DNA of 49,664 nt from Halobacillus andaensis (GCF_014636475.1 NZ_BMEL01000007.1:1-49664), one strand, 5' to 3'; positions 10,808-18,427 are shown, numbered from the stretch's first letter. Notes: a model not told the origin generated them from the sequence alone. Numbers and translations are program-made.

Positions 10808-11725
10808 TTACATCCATAGATTCCAAGCAGAGATGCCATAAAACACTAATGCAATAAAGCTCACACCAAGCATTTCTCCCCACTCTGACGCCTCGTGATG
10901 GATGCTTTTACGAGTTAAGCGCTTCGGAGGCTGGACTCTTTTCATGAGGATTTGACCTAGCGCTTCTTTCATATCTCTGGCTGAATGATATTTTCCCTGC
11001 CAGCAATCTGTTATGACCCGCTTGTACTCTACTGGCAGCGAGGCTTGCTTCAGTTTGTCCTGCAATGTTTTCTGCGCATCCCTATGTGCTGTGAAACGCG
11101 CAGGATAAACAGTCTCAAGCATAATCATGGTCACTGCAAATAAGTCATACCCTGGATCTGCCCGACGTGAACCATACCCCCAGTATCCGCGATCATAGAA
11201 CTCTGTATATTCCTTTATCGCTCGCCCAATGCCTGTTACTCCACCGACATCAATCCATTGCACCTTAGAATCAGCAATTAATAAATTATCCGTTTTAAGG
11301 TCTCCAAATACATATCCCGCTTGATGCAAATGCTCTAAGTCACTAAGCAGCTGCATCGCACAAATCCCAACCCATTCTTTTTTCTTCCCACGAAGGAAAG
11401 TCGAAAACGAATCTCCTTTAATATATTCCATGACGTAAAAAGGGTAGGTTTGACCATTGGACGCCACCCAATCATCAACATCAACAAAAGAAGGCCCAAG
11501 CTTTACTCCTTGGACCTTACTGAACTTCTTAAGCATATTCACTTCAAGCATGAGCCTTGAGCTCTCGGTCCCTACTTTCAGCGCATATCGAACTCCGTTT
11601 TTCTCACACAAATAAACAACGCCACAAGCCCCTTCACCAAGCTTGTTTACAATATGGTAAGCATGATGGTTCCATTTTCCACGCACAAGAGTACCATTGG
11701 TTACATTAAAAACCGGTTTCTTCAT
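10808..11725 (-). CDS. yabT: Serine/threonine protein kinase, YabT-like, C-terminal membrane anchor
   Basis: Hanks-type kinase. Glycine loop LGEGACGVVY, ATP lysine in YALKVG, catalytic loop GYVFGDLKTDN and metal motif DVGG in place of DFG; the catalytic-loop aspartate is kept but the usual HRD histidine is not. One membrane helix lies at the very C-terminus (SFIALVFYGISAWNLWM). B. subtilis YabT is a DNA-activated kinase of sporulation that phosphorylates RecA; assignment here rests on similarity and position. The frame is open to 11776, but AGGGTGG lies 6 nt before the ATG at 11725 (305 residues), and the start overlaps the end of yabS by 20 nt. Confidence 0.88.
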   Translation of the reverse strand: MKKPVFNVTNGTLVRGKWNHHAYHIVNKLGEGACGVVYLCEKNGVRYALKVGTESSRLMLEVNMLKKFSKVQGVKLGPSFVDVDDWVASNGQTYPFYVMEYIKGDSFSTFLRGKKKEWVGICAMQLLSDLEHLHQAGYVFGDLKTDNLLIADSKVQWIDVGGVTGIGRAIKEYTEFYDRGYWGYGSRRADPGYDLFAVTMIMLETVYPARFTAHRDAQKTLQDKLKQASLPVEYKRVITDCWQGKYHSARDMKEALGQILMKRVQPPKRLTRKSIHHEASEWGEMLGVSFIALVFYGISAWNLWM

Positions 11726-12440
11726 ATGGATCCACCCTGCTTTCATCTCTAGAGATTGATTTATGTGTAAATGCATAAAGAGCTTCTTTTAAAGCTGGCC
11801 CTGTCGGAGTATATCCTCCACTTGAAAGCTTAGAAAATAAGTTATGCATAGCGCTAAGCTCCGATGTCCAGTCCACTCGCTGCTTAATCGTGTGCTTTAC
11901 ATCCGGGAAAGAATAAACACTAAACTGATTGGATCCGCTTCTCGCATTAAGGCTTAGCGACAAATCAGCAAGAGCTTCTTTCACTGTAGGGAGCTTATGA
12001 TGCATACTTGCACTTGAATCAACCAAAACAAGGACCTCCAACTTGCAGGTCTCCCCCAGGTCATCCACGATCTCTACAACTTCCCCTCTCTGTTCAGGAG
12101 GCAGCTCTTCAATGGTTTTACTTTCACCCAAAATATGCTGCAGCTCTTTATTGACCACCCCTTGTATCGTCTGAGTCATCGCTTGCTTCGTTACCATCTG
12201 CACGGTTTCAGACAAGTTCTTTTGATAGACGATCTGACTAACGCCGCCCCCAGCTTCTGCAATCGACTCTACCTCTTTAAGTCCTTGTGCCTCACCTGTC
12301 TGCTGGTCATCGAGCACACCAATGACATTGACCGTTACCCCCTGATTCCTCGCTAATGCAGCGACAGCAACAGGATCCTCACCATAGTTTGAGCACCCAT
12401 CAGTTAACAATAGAATTTGTTTTAATCGACCTGCTTTCAT
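11706..12440 (-). CDS. yabS: VWA-domain protein, YabS-like
   Basis: Function unknown. The protein has two halves. The first (about 1-110) starts with a beta strand LLLTDGCSNYG that looks like a late part of a von Willebrand A fold. The second contains the start of a VWA fold with a metal site DSSAS near residue 140 and TPTGPALKEAL later. That order suggests circular permutation or two partial VWA units. GAGGAGG precedes the ATG at 12440. It lies between spoIIE and yabT, as in B. subtilis, so a sporulation-linked role with the kinase is likely but unproven. Confidence 0.85.
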   Translation of the reverse strand: MKAGRLKQILLLTDGCSNYGEDPVAVAALARNQGVTVNVIGVLDDQQTGEAQGLKEVESIAEAGGGVSQIVYQKNLSETVQMVTKQAMTQTIQGVVNKELQHILGESKTIEELPPEQRGEVVEIVDDLGETCKLEVLVLVDSSASMHHKLPTVKEALADLSLSLNARSGSNQFSVYSFPDVKHTIKQRVDWTSELSAMHNLFSKLSSGGYTPTGPALKEALYAFTHKSISRDESRVDPYEETGF

Positions 12441-12503
12441 CGAGCTTCCCTCCTCATTTGTTACGACCATTTTCGCCGAAAATGAGGAGGAATATACGTG
12501 GCG

Positions 12504-14945
12504 CTAAGCCTGTTTTTTATGAAACTTAATAGCCGACCATTCCGGCATGTAATGATCAATCCGTGCCACAAGCACCGTCATATCGTCATCAATTCCTCCA
12601 GATTGAGCACGTATGACTTCTTCTAATAAAATATCGGCCACTTCTTGCGGATCCTGCTCATCGATTTCTCTAATCTTTCTCTTTAACCACACCTCCACAT
12701 TTTCGACGTGTTTTGGCCCCTCTAAGATGCCATCACTCACCATAATTAAAAGATCCCCGGCTTTAAGCTGCTCACTCGTAGTATCCACATCAACTTCAGG
12801 TATAATCCCCATTGGCAGATTACCTGACTCTACTGAGATAATTTGATCTCCCCTTTTTATAAAGCTCGGTGTACTTCCTATTTTAATAAACTTCGATGTC
12901 GCAAAATGCAGGTCAATCACGGCTAAGTCTAACGTTGAAAATATTTCATCGTTGCTTCTTAACGAGAGAATGGAATTAATAGACTGAATGGCCACAGATT
13001 CTTGAATACCAGATTGTAAAATTTGTTTGAGCAGTCTTAATGTCTCTACGCTCTCCTCGTGAGCTCTTTCCCCGTTCCCCATCCCATCACTGATCGCTAA
13101 AGCATACTTCCCCCTTCCTAATTCCATCATGGAATAGCTGTCTCCCGATATAAATCCTCCCCCTTTAGCGGCATGAGCCACTCCAGATTCAATCGTATAG
13201 TGTTTCGCTGATCCAAACGTCATTAAACAGCGCCCGTGAGGATAAGGTGAAATATCCTCCATCGTTACCACGATCGTTTCCTGTAAAATATCAGAAAGCA
13301 GCGGGGCGATTAACTTTGCTCCTTCCCCTCTATATTGGTCGATCTCAATGATCACTTCCAAATCAATATTCCCAGCATCAAGCGTATAGATTTCAAGCTT
13401 AGCCACATTTAAACCTAACCTCTCTAATGCTTCATGAATGATGTGCTCTTTTTGTTCATGATGCTCTCGTTCCTTTACAATCTCCTTTGCAAAATTATTC
13501 ATCACTTCTGAAACACCATGAAGCTGTTCTGCTACAAACTTTCGACTTTCTTGAACCTGCTGCTTCAGCTGTTTATTCGCATGGTAAAAGGACAGCTCAT
13601 GCTTCATCGTGTCAATCAGCTTTTGAGACTTCACACAATATTGATCCACATTCTTCCGCATCATACGGCTTACGTCTTCCTTCTCATCGATCTCCACCAT
13701 TAAATCCGTCATAAGATTATGCGTCTCATCAAATTGATTAATCCAACATTTCTCTTTCTTAAAACACGCCTGGCACGTTTTCTCTGTCACATGACTTAAG
13801 AAATAATCTACCTCTTGGGTATCATCTGCCTCCTTTTGTGAATGATCAATATGATGAAAGCTCTTTGACAAAGCCTCAAACACATCAGAAAATTTTCCCA
13901 CACGAACAGCTGTCACATCTCTAACCTTTTGTAAATACTTCTGTTGCTCTTGACGGTGTTCATCGGTACCAGGTACGAAGCGTGATAACCTCTTAACCCA
14001 GCGTTCAGGCGTCAGAAAAAACAGAATGATTGCGAAGAAAGATGCCCATAAGGAAGCAGACAAACCATCTCCCGTATAAAATCCCATTAATATGGTACTT
14101 ACAAAAAGTCCTGCACTAACCCCCAGTTTATTTCCCTCTTTTAATAAGCCGCCCAACAACCCCGAAAAGGCAAGCAAACTCATTTGATAAAGATGATCCA
14201 CCTGGGACAGACTCAGAACAAGCCCCGTAACCACCCCCACCGTCGATCCAATAGCCGCTCCAGCTATATAAGCCAACAATATAACTAAATAACGAGAAAA
14301 CACATCGACCATCGCTATGTCTTGGTACTCAAAACCAATCATCCCGGTTAACACAGAAGCCAGTAAAATGATAAAACAAACAATTTCCTCATTTTTTAAC
14401 GTAGGATGATAGCGTTGTGGTGATAAAAGCGGTAAGCTTTGCATAAAAATAAGTACAAGTATAAAAGCCAGCACTCCTTCAGAGACGAGGAGAAAAATTT
14501 CGTATAATTGCCAGCGGTCCAACACGGCAAGGCTTACGGTTCGCGGGATCATACTCGCTAATGCCGCTATAACCGGCAGCCACTTCTGCGGTTGGTGAAG
14601 CTTATTTAATAAACCACTTAATAGAAGAATCGAAACCGCAGCTCCAGCAATAAATCCAGCATGTCCATAACTATATGTAGCAGCTCCAATCGCCATCATC
14701 ATTGTCGCCGGTATGATGAGCGGACGCTTAAACCACCAGATCACTGCTAAGAAAGCAACGCCGAACGGTGCCATCGACGATAAGATGACAGCTCGTCCAA
14801 GTAATAAACTGAGAGCCATATGAAAGACACCCTTAGCCGCTAGAAAAGTAAACACCGATAATGCCATCTTTTCAATTCCTCGATTTAATGATGACTCTCT
14901 CCACATTGCTTCTCGCCCTGCTCGTTTCATAACGGTCCCCAACAT
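12504..14945 (-). CDS. spoIIE: Stage II sporulation protein E, PP2C phosphatase
   Basis: Dephosphorylates SpoIIAA so that sigma-F becomes active in the forespore, and takes part in polar septation with FtsZ. The N-terminal third is a multipass membrane domain (about ten helices, residues 35-320), the middle is an FtsZ-interaction and oligomerisation region with coiled coil and a cysteine cluster (CQACFKKEKCW), and the last 200 residues are a PP2C domain with DGMGNGE and MVSDGILEG. Starts GTG 14957, GTG 14954 and ATG 14945 are all in frame; AGGAG lies 11 nt before the ATG, which I choose (813 residues). See the Spo0A-type promoter just upstream. Confidence 0.97.
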   Translation of the reverse strand: MLGTVMKRAGREAMWRESSLNRGIEKMALSVFTFLAAKGVFHMALSLLLGRAVILSSMAPFGVAFLAVIWWFKRPLIIPATMMMAIGAATYSYGHAGFIAGAAVSILLLSGLLNKLHQPQKWLPVIAALASMIPRTVSLAVLDRWQLYEIFLLVSEGVLAFILVLIFMQSLPLLSPQRYHPTLKNEEIVCFIILLASVLTGMIGFEYQDIAMVDVFSRYLVILLAYIAGAAIGSTVGVVTGLVLSLSQVDHLYQMSLLAFSGLLGGLLKEGNKLGVSAGLFVSTILMGFYTGDGLSASLWASFFAIILFFLTPERWVKRLSRFVPGTDEHRQEQQKYLQKVRDVTAVRVGKFSDVFEALSKSFHHIDHSQKEADDTQEVDYFLSHVTEKTCQACFKKEKCWINQFDETHNLMTDLMVEIDEKEDVSRMMRKNVDQYCVKSQKLIDTMKHELSFYHANKQLKQQVQESRKFVAEQLHGVSEVMNNFAKEIVKEREHHEQKEHIIHEALERLGLNVAKLEIYTLDAGNIDLEVIIEIDQYRGEGAKLIAPLLSDILQETIVVTMEDISPYPHGRCLMTFGSAKHYTIESGVAHAAKGGGFISGDSYSMMELGRGKYALAISDGMGNGERAHEESVETLRLLKQILQSGIQESVAIQSINSILSLRSNDEIFSTLDLAVIDLHFATSKFIKIGSTPSFIKRGDQIISVESGNLPMGIIPEVDVDTTSEQLKAGDLLIMVSDGILEGPKHVENVEVWLKRKIREIDEQDPQEVADILLEEVIRAQSGGIDDDMTVLVARIDHYMPEWSAIKFHKKQA

Positions 14946-14974
14946 AATATTCACCACTCCTTTTTGTTAGACCC

Positions 14975-15007
14975 ATTAAATCACATCAAAGCGAATCATT
15001 TTGTCAA
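14975..15007 (-). promoter_or_regulatory. spoIIE promoter, Spo0A-activated class with 21-bp spacer
   Basis: On the minus strand TTGACA (15007-15002) and TTTAAT (14980-14975) are 21 nt apart. The wide spacing is the known hallmark of Spo0A-activated sigma-A promoters such as spoIIG and spoIIE of B. subtilis. On the plus strand the -35 region reads TTTGTCAAAA, one mismatch from the 0A-box core TTGTCGAA, so Spo0A would sit on the -35. Confidence 0.75.
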
Positions 15008-15160
15008 AACAACAGACGTGCAACAACAAAAACTTCGATTGATTTCATACAAACGGAGCTCCATTCTACAAAATAACACTCACGTGATTCGTTACTTATC
15101 CAAAATCATCCAATATCCTCTATCGAAATTAACAGACTAATCTCATAATTTTATTTTATG

Positions 15161-15189
15161 TTGACATGTTTTTTTTCATAGTGTACTAT
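15161..15189 (+). promoter_or_regulatory. tRNA operon promoter (sigma-A)
   Basis: TTGACA (15161-15166), 17-nt spacer with a T-run, TACTAT (15184-15189), 27 bp before the tRNA-Met gene. It faces away from spoIIE and starts the only tRNA unit in the window. Confidence 0.85.
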
Positions 15190-15215
15190 ATTTCTTGTGC
15201 CTTAAATGACAACAT

Positions 15216-15289
15216 GGCGGTGTAGCTCAGCTGGCTAGAGCGTACGGTTCATACCCGTGAGGTCGGGGGTTCGATCCCCTCCGCCGCTA
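15216..15289 (+). tRNA. trnSL-Met1: tRNA-Met (CAT anticodon, elongator)
   Basis: 74-nt cloverleaf with acceptor GGCGGTG/CGCCGCT (including two G-U pairs), D-arm AGCTCAGCTGGCTAGAGC, anticodon loop TTCATAC with anticodon CAT, and T-arm GGGGGTTCGATCCCCTC. The 3' CCA is not encoded. It matches the B. subtilis trnSL-Met gene as I recall it, and its first pair is G-U rather than the unpaired base of an initiator tRNA. Confidence 0.96.
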
Positions 15290-15294
15290 CTATT

Positions 15295-15420
15295 AAGTGC
15301 AGAAGGGGCCTGCTTAGACACGAAACGGATAAGACAGGCGCTTCCATGTTCCCGATTTTTGGAACATGGAAAGTGACTGACTTATCTCGCGAGTGTCTGG
15401 CCCCTGAAGCCGGATAACAC
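15295..15420 (+). repeat. Foldable tandem element, copy 1
   Basis: 126 nt between tRNA-Met and tRNA-Glu that fold as one long imperfect hairpin: GGGGCC (15305) with GGCCCC (15399), AGACAC (15316) with GTGTCT (15393), GATAAG (15328) with CTTATC (15381), and an apical stem TTCCATGTTCC (15342-15352) with GGAACATGGAA (15361-15371). It shares conserved blocks with copy 2: AAGTGCWGAA at the start, ATAAGACARGC in the middle and TGAAGCCGGAT at the end. No ORF. It lies inside the predicted tRNA precursor transcript. Confidence 0.8.
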
Positions 15421-15545
15421 AAGTGCTGAATGGCTTTGAATAGATGCGATACGCATAAGACAAGCAGCTGAAATGGTCTGATCTTTGACCATTCAGATGA
15501 TTGACTTATGTCGCGAGCATCTAAGCCATGAAGCCGGATGATATT
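15421..15545 (+). repeat. Foldable tandem element, copy 2, with a truncated third start
   Basis: 125 nt with the same architecture as copy 1 but different stem sequences that still pair: TGGCTT (15431) with AAGCCA (15523), AGATGC (15442) with GCATCT (15517), CATAAG with CTTATG, and apical CTGAAATGGTC with GACCATTCAG. Right after it (15546-15564) AAGTGCTGAAGGGGCTTGG looks like the beginning of a third copy that breaks off before tRNA-Glu. Confidence 0.8.
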
Positions 15546-15595
15546 AAGTGCTGAAGGGGCTTGGTTCGCTAATCCCCCACATTACATATGAACGA

Positions 15596-15667
15596 GGCCC
15601 GTTGGTCAAGTGGTTAAGACACCGCCCTTTCACGGCGGTATCACGGGTTCGAATCCCGTACGGGTCA
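15596..15667 (+). tRNA. trnSL-Glu1: tRNA-Glu (TTC anticodon)
   Basis: 72-nt cloverleaf with acceptor GGCCCGT/ACGGGTC, anticodon loop CTTTCAC (anticodon TTC) and T-arm CACGGGTTCGAATCCCGT. CCA is not encoded. Second tRNA of the unit, as in the B. subtilis trnSL cluster, but there the two genes are close, while here about 300 bp of repeat separates them (spacing comparison from memory). Confidence 0.96.
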
Positions 15668-15673
15668 TAAAGT

Positions 15674-15713
15674 AAAAAAACGTCTTTCTCCATTTGAGAA
15701 AGACGTTTTTTAT
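15674..15713. terminator. Bidirectional terminator, tRNA unit and ynfA-like gene
   Basis: Arms AAAACGTCTTTCTC and GAGAAAGACGTTTT with T-tracts on both strands, so it can end the plus-strand tRNA transcript and the minus-strand ynfA-like gene. Confidence 0.88.
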
Positions 15714-15780
15714 TTTCATTCACTCGTTTACTTTCTATAGAAAGAAGCTTTTCTCTACTTCCTTCGATCAAGTAACAAAA

Positions 15781-16104
15781 TCAACTTCTTGGCCCCCATA
15801 ACATGACGGCGACTCCAACCAAACAAATACCAGCACCTGCCCAGTCATACATGTCAGGCATCTTTCGATCTACACCCCATCCCCAAAGAACGGATAAAAC
15901 AATGAACACTCCACCATAGGCAGCATATACCCGTCCGAAGGCAGGAAAAGATTGAAAGGCAGCCACGACACCATAAGACGCTAACAAAAAAGCTCCTGTG
16001 ATCCCAAAGTAAAAAGGCTTACCTTCTCTTAACCAGATCCAAATCAGGTAGCCTCCACCGATTTCTGCTAAGCCTGCAAGCAGAAATAATAGTAACGCTG
16101 ACAC
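15781..16104 (-). CDS. YnfA/UPF0060 family small membrane protein
   Basis: Four predicted membrane helices in about 107 residues. The motifs [30 protein letters not shown] and [16 protein letters not shown] are the UPF0060 (YnfA) family pattern, related to small multidrug resistance transporters; substrate and function are unsettled. The frame opens at 16122, but a GAGG 7 nt before GTG 16104 and the family N-terminus favour the GTG. It is not at this place in B. subtilis, so it is an insertion in the syntenic block, between terminators on both sides and without an obvious promoter. Confidence 0.82.
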   Translation of the reverse strand: MSALLLFLLAGLAEIGGGYLIWIWLREGKPFYFGITGAFLLASYGVVAAFQSFPAFGRVYAAYGGVFIVLSVLWGWGVDRKMPDMYDWAGAGICLVGVAVMLWGPRS

Positions 16105-16125
16105 GTCCTCACCTCTATCCAATCT

Positions 16126-16162
16126 AAAAAAACAGACCTGCTAATAAGCAGGTCTGTTTTTA
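16126..16162. terminator. yabR terminator, usable on both strands
   Basis: Arms ACAGACCTGC and GCAGGTCTGT flanked by A-runs and T-runs. On the minus strand it follows yabR and precedes the ynfA-like gene. Confidence 0.85.
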
Positions 16163-16202
16163 TATAAACGCGCATCTTTTACTCATTGTCCTAGACAGCA
16201 AG

Positions 16203-16592
16203 CTATCCTCTTTTAGCACCTCGACCTCCACGTTTGGTCTCAGTTTGCTTTTTCAGTGATGCTAGACGGTCTTCGCTGTCCTTTAAGAAGTTACTCATTT
16301 TCTGCTCGAATGATTCTACAGGTTTACGAGGCTTCTTAGGCGCACGACGACCATAATTCTCTTTTGCTTTTTTGATGGATAGACCAATCTTTCCATCATC
16401 TCCAACATTAATAACCTTAACCTCAACTTCGTCACCTTGGCTAAGGTGCTCATTAATGTCTTTCACATAGTTATCGGCAACTTCACTAATGTGGACAAGA
16501 CCTGTCTTCCCATCTGGAAGCTCGACAAATGCTCCGAAATTAGTGATACCCGTTACCTTACCCTGTAGCTTGCTGCCTACTTCAATTGACAT
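16203..16592 (-). CDS. yabR: S1 RNA-binding domain protein YabR
   Basis: A single S1 domain (residues 4-74; GKVTGITNFGAFVELPDGKTGLVHISEV, written in part) followed by a basic tail rich in K and R that ends GGRGAKRG. This is the layout of general stress protein 13/YabR-type proteins, which bind RNA or ribosomes; the exact role is not established. Length 129 is normal. It lies downstream of divIC with a 74-bp gap, as in B. subtilis. Confidence 0.92.
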   Translation of the reverse strand: MSIEVGSKLQGKVTGITNFGAFVELPDGKTGLVHISEVADNYVKDINEHLSQGDEVEVKVINVGDDGKIGLSIKKAKENYGRRAPKKPRKPVESFEQKMSNFLKDSEDRLASLKKQTETKRGGRGAKRG

Positions 16593-16666
16593 AAAAAAAA
16601 TGCTCCTCCTTAGATTTCGATAAAAATATCCTTCTTTACTATTATATATAAGCTATGAAAAGAGTG

Positions 16667-17044
16667 TCAATACGAAGGGGCATCATTTGGCATTTTAAAG
16701 ATAATTTCCCCATCTTTTGAGAAGAAATAGTTCGATCTGGCAATTTGCAAGACGTATTCTTCGTTATTTAATAACTCAATCTCTTCGTTTAAGTTTTTTT
16801 CTTCCTGCTGCAGTTCATCCATTTCGGCTTGCAGCTGCTTGTACTCTTCTACTTTCTCCGCATGGAGTGATCGCTGCTGGAAGTGATAAAAAGCCATAGA
16901 GCCTGCCACAACAATTACTAAAAGGCTAAACAGCATAATCCGGCGCATCAACCGTTTCTTTTTCCTTGCATGACGTTCCATGTGAGCATCGTAATTCTTC
17001 ATGTATGTAGAATCCATGCGAGTAACTGACGACTTATTTGCCAT
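16667..17044 (-). CDS. divIC: Cell-division protein DivIC (FtsB-like)
   Basis: Bitopic septum protein that works with FtsL and DivIB. It has a short basic cytoplasmic N-terminus (HARKKKRLMRR), one membrane helix at about 33-52 (LFSLLVIVVAGSMAFYHF) and an extracellular coiled coil (about 58-98) rich in E, L and Q. Length 125 matches the family. It is the fourth gene of the yabP-yabQ-divIC-yabR order that is kept from B. subtilis. Confidence 0.95.
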   Translation of the reverse strand: MANKSSVTRMDSTYMKNYDAHMERHARKKKRLMRRIMLFSLLVIVVAGSMAFYHFQQRSLHAEKVEEYKQLQAEMDELQQEEKNLNEEIELLNNEEYVLQIARSNYFFSKDGEIIFKMPNDAPSY

Positions 17045-17110
17045 TTCCGTCGGGCCCCCTTATTTAAAATATGTGCAGATCCCCATCGCCTGTCCTCTAC
17101 AACGCTAGCT

Positions 17111-17707
17111 TTATTCATCTTTGTTTTTGCTATTCCATTTATTAACTATAATATTCTTTATTGTATCGTAAAATCCTGCTAAATGAAGTAAATATTTTTT
17201 TATTTTTTCCGGTATTAGCTTCCAAATGAGACGAAAAACCAACAAAATAGGATAGAAAGCGACAGTAAACACTATAAATATACCCTTATATAATATTCGG
17301 TAAACCCATATTAATACATTTTTCGATATAATGATCAAAGTTGTGAGGGGCCACACGATAAAAATGTCAAAAAGACGCTTTAAGAAGCGTAATACACTCA
17401 CACAAATTCGAATCTTAAACTCCAATAATCGGTTATAGCTTCGCTGAAATAATGCGCGGTAAGCAGCATAGCCACAAAGTAAAGCTAGAAAAATATATAC
17501 CCGTATCTCACCATAGTTTACGGAATACAAGATAAAAAAAAGAAAAGCAGCCTGAGTCATCCAAAAGGCAGACTGCCACATATACTCAAACCAGCTTCTC
17601 TTGTTTCTTTTATGAAAAAGGCGTTCAAAGGTATCCATGGCTGCCCCAATATAGATTCCACCAGCGATCATCGAAATCATCGTCATGAATTGAGTAGTTA
17701 ACGTCAT
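17111..17707 (-). CDS. yabQ: Spore cortex protein YabQ
   Basis: Integral membrane protein needed for cortex formation, made in the mother cell in B. subtilis. Four or five hydrophobic segments are visible (about 8-25, 45-65, 68-85, 110-130 and 140-165) with a lysine-rich end (NKWNSKNKDE). Its ATG overlaps the yabP stop (ATGA), so the two are translationally coupled. 198 residues. Confidence 0.92.
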   Translation of the reverse strand: MTLTTQFMTMISMIAGGIYIGAAMDTFERLFHKRNKRSWFEYMWQSAFWMTQAAFLFFILYSVNYGEIRVYIFLALLCGYAAYRALFQRSYNRLLEFKIRICVSVLRFLKRLFDIFIVWPLTTLIIISKNVLIWVYRILYKGIFIVFTVAFYPILLVFRLIWKLIPEKIKKYLLHLAGFYDTIKNIIVNKWNSKNKDE

Positions 17708-18015
17708 TTGAACAGCTTGCTAAATAAACCTTTAGCTTTCTCCCCATGATTTTCATCTAAGTACGTCATTTCGTACACTCGGCCTTTAATAGCTACTTGT
17801 CCGTCATCTAAGTTTAGGTTTTTCATTTGTAGATTTTCTCCGCGAATCACAAGGTAACCCATAGATGTTTGCAGAAGAAATTCTTCACTGTCGAAGCTGT
17901 CCACTTCTTTTACACCTGATATTTCAAGGTTGCGACGATTCCACACCTTTACATTATGTTCAGCTTGATGAATATGACTACTGCGCCCACTTATATTCTT
18001 TTCATACCCTTCCAT
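17704..18015 (-). CDS. yabP: Sporulation protein YabP
   Basis: Small YabP/YqfC-fold protein required for sporulation along with YabQ. The conserved core is HNVKVWNRRNLEISGVKEVDSFD and later GYLVIRGENLQMKNLNL (written in part). The frame is open to 18123, but that extension passes through the terminator stem; AGGAGG lies 7 nt before the ATG at 18015, giving 103 residues. In B. subtilis it directly follows yabO; here 412 bp with a repeat intervene, so it needs its own promoter. Confidence 0.93.
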   Translation of the reverse strand: MEGYEKNISGRSSHIHQAEHNVKVWNRRNLEISGVKEVDSFDSEEFLLQTSMGYLVIRGENLQMKNLNLDDGQVAIKGRVYEMTYLDENHGEKAKGLFSKLFK

Positions 18016-18038
18016 TTCACAGCCTCCTTCTCTAGTAC

Positions 18039-18068
18039 AAGCTATGAGGAAGAACGGGTAAATAGAAC
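18039..18068 (-). promoter_or_regulatory. Possible sigma-E promoter for yabP
   Basis: Minus strand GTTCTATT (18068-18061), 14-nt spacer, CATAGCTT (18046-18039). It resembles the sigma-E pattern (-35 ending ATATT, -10 CATACANT, 14 nt apart) with mismatches in both boxes. The known mother-cell expression of yabP supports it. Confidence 0.4.
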
Positions 18069-18083
18069 TTACAGCATACAATC

Positions 18084-18120
18084 TGCAAAAAAAGAAAAAG
18101 ACCCTTTTCTTCAGGGTCTC
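18084..18120 (-). terminator. rqcP-side terminator, distal copy with U-tract
   Basis: Arms GACCCT and AGGGTC; on the minus strand followed by TCTTTTTCTTTTTTT. Its stem region (18099-18122) is repeated exactly at 18358-18381, on the other side of the palindromic element, but that copy lacks the T-run. Confidence 0.75.
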
Positions 18121-18381
18121 CACTTATAGAGAAACCTTAGTTTTCTCCACGTTTTTAAGTGAAAGTTTCTGTCATTAAATAGAATAAAGGGTTCTAGGAA
18201 ACGACTCCCTTTCCATGGGCGAATGGTGTGCCTCCTCGGGCTTTATCGCCCTCCGGGGTCACACCTTATTCGTATCTCCCACAGGAGTCTCGCCGTTTCC
18301 TAAAACCCTTTTACGGTATGCTCACATATTATATCCGTCTAATCTTTTTCAACAGCCAGACCCTTTTCTTCAGGGTCTCCA
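18099..18381. repeat. 24-bp exact direct repeat of a terminator stem flanking a palindromic element
   Basis: Positions 18099-18122 and 18358-18381 are identical over 24 nt (they begin AGACCCTTTTC and end AGGGTCTCCA). Each is a small hairpin. The palindromic element at 18186-18311 lies between them. Offset 259 bp. On the minus strand the copy nearest rqcP has lost its U-tract, while the far copy retains it, as expected if something inserted at the base of the terminator and duplicated the stem. Confidence 0.85.
18186..18311. repeat. Palindromic dispersed element, copy A
   Basis: Terminal arms of 18 bp with one mismatch (18186-18203, AAAGGGTTCTAGGAAACG, against 18294-18311). Inside, GGTGTG pairs with CACACC and GGGC with GCCC around a small loop. 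The central block GCCTCCTCGGGCTTT...GCCCTCCGGGGTC is shared almost exactly with the element at 43617-43740. No coding capacity. Similar sequences are, from memory, frequent in Bacillaceae intergenic regions. Confidence 0.8.
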
Positions 18382-18427
18382 GGTTGTTGTTCCTATCCTT
18401 TTATAACGAAAAAATGATAAAGAGTGG

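Noticed and set aside
15544-15771. Minus-strand 75-codon ORF over the tRNA-Glu gene
   Set aside because: It is the antisense of tRNA-Glu and its terminator; this kind of spurious peptide is common.
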